Assembly (NCBI GenBank): GCA_047615875.1
Contig: JBLHGU010000276.1
Coordinates: forward strand, 1-6,298
Origin: JBLHGU01 sp047615875
Lineage (GTDB): Bacteria; Pseudomonadota; Gammaproteobacteria; Arenicellales; CAJQKF01
Length of the DNA: 6,298 bases
Reading direction: 5' to 3'
A program made the translations under genes and the position numbers. The notes beneath the pieces are model-generated. The model saw nothing but the letters and a program-made list of their open reading frames with translations. It was not told where the DNA came from and searched no databases. Position 1 is the first letter of the stretch. Every line of letters starts with the position of its first letter. Below, piece by piece: positions 4,382 to 6,298 of the stretch.

Positions 4382-5503
4382 TTGAAAAACGCACAACTCA
4401 ATTCACAAGATAGTATTCGACTACATGTTCTTGCCAGTCAAAGCCAGGCAATTCGACTAAATGAGTCGAACATGGTTGTCTACGGAATTCAGGATGGCAA
4501 GCAACATTCGGTACAACTAAGACCAACCTGCAAAGACGAACAGTATGTCAAATTGGTCAGGGAGTTGTTATCCAGCCTGGTTATCGACCACCCAAATGGA
4601 TATCCTGTTTTCCTGGGCCGCTGGAGTCGTATGGGGCAGCTAAATAGCGGACGGTTATCCAGCTTATTAAGATTAGCCGAGCCTGAGGCAGTTGTTGCAG
4701 TGGCGTCATCCCAAAACATTTCTGCAGAACTTGCTGAACTAGCGTGGTGGGCTAACCCCAATAGTGAGGTGGCGCGTTTTTTACTTCAAAGTAACGACGT
4801 TGCACAATCTCCGATCGGTTTAATTTTGGCCCATTTCCTTCTCGAATATTTGCCATTTGAAACAGACCCTGAAAACATCGCACAAACAACCTTTTTAGTT
4901 TTACACAATGGCTTGCTTACCGAAGAACAGGTCTCCGCTTTGTGGCAACGTGGCAACACCAAAACAAGTATTTTACTTGGCTTTTTGCGACGCGGGCCAA
5001 CCTACTTGAATCGTTGCAATGGAGAGATTACCTCAATGCGTAGTCAGACGTTTTCGAACCCACAAACACACAACATCCGACCAGAAGATATGGTTGAATG
5101 GGCGGTTTCAATCCAGGGCAGGTCCTTCTTTCATACAGCTATGCTAATACTAAAGCAACCTGCTAACCCATTCATAGTAACGAGCGTATTTGAAGAGATT
5201 AGTAAAGCTATTGGTTCCATACAAAAGCTAGAGAAGATGCCTGAAAGCATTACGGCTATCATGCAGCATTTAATAGCCGAACAAGAAATTATGAATAATT
5301 GCTTCCAACTAGAAAATAAACAGTTAAAAGAGATAACTTACGCACTAAATTTTCTTGCGTTAATTGGAGAATCTTTGCTGTTAAAGCACTTCTCGCGTAG
5401 CACCGCTGTTGGATCACTAATGCGCAAACAACTACAACCAGTACTTTGTCCAGTTATAGAGCAACTCAGAATAATTTACCAATATTCAGAAACAAGGAAG
5501 TAG
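4382..5503 (+). CDS. dsrS: DsrS-like protein (sulfur oxidation, dsr-associated)
   Basis: The 373-residue cytoplasmic protein resembles DsrS of sulfur-oxidising bacteria, judged from recalled family features: DSIRLHVLASQSQAIRLNES (10-29), GYPVFLGRWSRMGQ (73-86), LRLAEPEAVVAVASS (96-110), ELAELAWWANP (116-126) and LILAHFLLEYLPFETDP (147-163). The C-terminal half is helical and less distinctive. In Allochromatium vinosum DsrS is the last product of the dsrABEFHCMKLJOPNRS operon and has been linked to post-transcriptional control of dsr expression; it has no known catalytic motif, and none is visible here. Here the gene stands alone, without dsrN or dsrR upstream. The TTG start lacks a Shine-Dalgarno sequence, but no other standard start exists between the upstream stop (4373-4375) and Met31, and the region before Met31 looks conserved. 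It converges with the DUF302 gene, 7 bases apart. The gene call is sure, the DsrS assignment moderate. Confidence 0.68.
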   Translation: MKNAQLNSQDSIRLHVLASQSQAIRLNESNMVVYGIQDGKQHSVQLRPTCKDEQYVKLVRELLSSLVIDHPNGYPVFLGRWSRMGQLNSGRLSSLLRLAEPEAVVAVASSQNISAELAELAWWANPNSEVARFLLQSNDVAQSPIGLILAHFLLEYLPFETDPENIAQTTFLVLHNGLLTEEQVSALWQRGNTKTSILLGFLRRGPTYLNRCNGEITSMRSQTFSNPQTHNIRPEDMVEWAVSIQGRSFFHTAMLILKQPANPFIVTSVFEEISKAIGSIQKLEKMPESITAIMQHLIAEQEIMNNCFQLENKQLKEITYALNFLALIGESLLLKHFSRSTAVGSLMRKQLQPVLCPVIEQLRIIYQYSETRK

Positions 5504-5510
5504 TCGATCA

Positions 5511-6242
5511 TTACCATTCAGCAGTTGCGCCTGCATGCATAATTTGTGCCATTGCATCGCGAATTCTTAGACCGTCTTCTTTTAATTGTTCGCTTAACTC
5601 AGACCCTGGATGCCAGGCCGTTGAGAGCCAACTAACATCCCAATCAAGAGTCATCAACCAGATATCCCCTGTGGCGTCTTCCAACACAGTAATTCGACAA
5701 GGGATAAAGATCGAAAACTCTGGACTAAAATCAAGCATGCGTCTGCCAACAACCGCATCACAGAATTGCAAAATTTCGACACGCAATGCTGGATAGCCCG
5801 TAACCGCCGACGCATCTTTCCAGAATTTATTGTGACCAACATTTTTAAAATTTACTTCATTGGCCTTTAACAGCATGGCCTCTATAACTTCATCAAAAGC
5901 CACACCATCGGCTACTTTCTTCTTTGAAGTTAAAAAATTGAATAAATCTCGCATACCTAAACCACTTACTGCAACCAACTGATTAAACAACTGCTTTTTT
6001 GTGGCAGCAGGTACTGGTGGTAATGGGCGATTACTTTCAGCTATACGTTGTTCACGCATTATTTTCTGTACTGCTTCCGGCTGCTCGGAAATTAGACGAT
6101 CACCCAGATCAAGCTGGGGCTGTAGTGCCTGTTTAACTTCTTCGGAAGCTCCTTCAGGTATAACAAATACAACCGCATGAATTTGCTGGGAAAATACAGA
6201 CAAGAGCCCGGCTAGTAAAACAATCGTCTTTAAGAATCTCAT
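5511..6242 (-). CDS. Exported DUF302-domain protein
   Basis: The 243-residue protein has a Sec signal peptide (MRFLKTIVLLAGLLSVFSQQIHA, n/h/c regions clear, likely cut after A23), so it is probably periplasmic. No lipobox cysteine is present. A charged helical region with a Pro-rich spacer (RPLPPVPAATKK, 72-83) precedes a DUF302-like domain at about 113-208. The domain carries the family's recognisable core: ILQFCDAVVGRRML (157-170) and FSIFIPCRITVLED (176-189), with cysteines C161 and C182. The DUF302 role is unsettled; members occur in sulfur oxidisers and beside redox proteins. The C-terminal helix (214-236) completes the protein. GGGAG lies seven bases before the ATG. The ATG overlaps the stop of an upstream partial gene (TAATG), so translation is probably coupled. 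It converges tail-to-tail with the dsrS-like gene, with no clear terminator between them. Confidence 0.8.
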   Translation of the reverse strand: MRFLKTIVLLAGLLSVFSQQIHAVVFVIPEGASEEVKQALQPQLDLGDRLISEQPEAVQKIMREQRIAESNRPLPPVPAATKKQLFNQLVAVSGLGMRDLFNFLTSKKKVADGVAFDEVIEAMLLKANEVNFKNVGHNKFWKDASAVTGYPALRVEILQFCDAVVGRRMLDFSPEFSIFIPCRITVLEDATGDIWLMTLDWDVSWLSTAWHPGSELSEQLKEDGLRIRDAMAQIMHAGATAEW

Positions 6243-6298
6243 TACTCCACTCCCTGCGCTTGCTCTTTTATTCCAAGTACCGAACCATATTTTTTCAT
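6242..6298 (-). CDS. 3' end of a gene translationally coupled to the DUF302 gene (partial)
   Basis: Read on the minus strand from the window edge, 18 codons (MKKYGSVLGIKEQAQGVE) run without interruption to a TAA at 6244-6242. The last A of that stop is the first base of the DUF302 ATG (TAATG), a classic coupled operon junction, and the DUF302 ribosome binding site GGGAG lies inside this frame. The ATG at the very edge is as likely an internal methionine as a start. The tail is too short to identify the protein, which should continue beyond the window. Confidence 0.5.
   Translation of the reverse strand: MKKYGSVLGIKEQAQGVE
6250..6254 (-). promoter_or_regulatory. GGGAG ribosome binding site of the DUF302 gene
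   Basis: GGGAG (6254-6250 on the minus strand) is seven bases from the ATG at 6242-6240, ideal spacing. It is embedded in the last codons of the upstream partial gene. A second GGAG two bases from the ATG is too close to serve. Confidence 0.6.

Noticed and set aside
4489..4761. Minus-strand 90-codon frame inside the dsrS-like gene
   Set aside because: Antisense to conserved DsrS-like blocks, low-complexity translation, no ribosome binding site; a shadow.
5533..5540. TGCATGCA palindrome just after the dsrS-like stop
   Set aside because: It lies within the DUF302 coding sequence, is an 8-bp palindrome expected by chance, and lacks a T run.
5446..5842. Plus- and minus-strand frames overlapping the DUF302 gene
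   Set aside because: They overlap the recognisable DUF302 core in other frames and carry no motif of their own.
1..6298. CRISPR array, tRNA, rRNA, insertion sequence or prophage genes
   Set aside because: No regularly spaced repeats, cloverleaf or rRNA-like segments, transposase motifs or phage-type genes were recognised in any part of the window.

Overview
The window looks like chromosomal DNA of a moderately AT-rich gammaproteobacterium, probably a sulfur oxidiser. This rests mainly on the 4382-5503 gene, which resembles DsrS, the last gene of the dsr (reverse dissimilatory sulfite reductase) operon of Allochromatium-type bacteria. A periplasmic DUF302 protein and a YbiX/PiuC-type hydroxylase also fit a proteobacterium. 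No RNA gene, CRISPR array, transposase or phage gene was seen.

Left block, minus strand (7-3164): a class I SAM-dependent methyltransferase, a membrane-anchored class III adenylate cyclase with a C-terminal TPR region, and an Fe(II)/2-oxoglutarate PKHD-type hydroxylase. The cyclase has every residue needed for ATP cyclisation. The 291-base gap between hydroxylase and cyclase (2184-2474) holds a likely cyclase promoter inside a long inverted repeat, and a cluster of complementary segments that could fold in two alternative ways.

Middle block (3165-4381): a divergent intergenic region of about 250 bases with a candidate Fur-like site, then an unrecognised helical protein gene (+), then a very small minus-strand gene for a glycine/tyrosine-patterned protein. 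The small gene is divergent from dsrS. The space between them carries a good CRP-like site (TGTGA-N6-TCGCA) and a perfect 7-bp hairpin just ahead of the dsrS start.

Right block (4382-6298): the dsrS-like gene (+, TTG start) converges with only 7 bases to spare on an exported DUF302 protein (-). That gene is coupled through a TAATG stop/start overlap to an upstream minus-strand gene, of which only the last 18 codons plus stop lie in the window.

The genes do not form one obvious pathway. The most suggestive links are an orphan dsrS under its own divergent promoter, beside a small conserved-looking gene, and the co-occurrence of a cAMP-making enzyme with a CRP-like operator in that promoter region. 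Functions come from residue patterns recognised by eye; no database search was possible.
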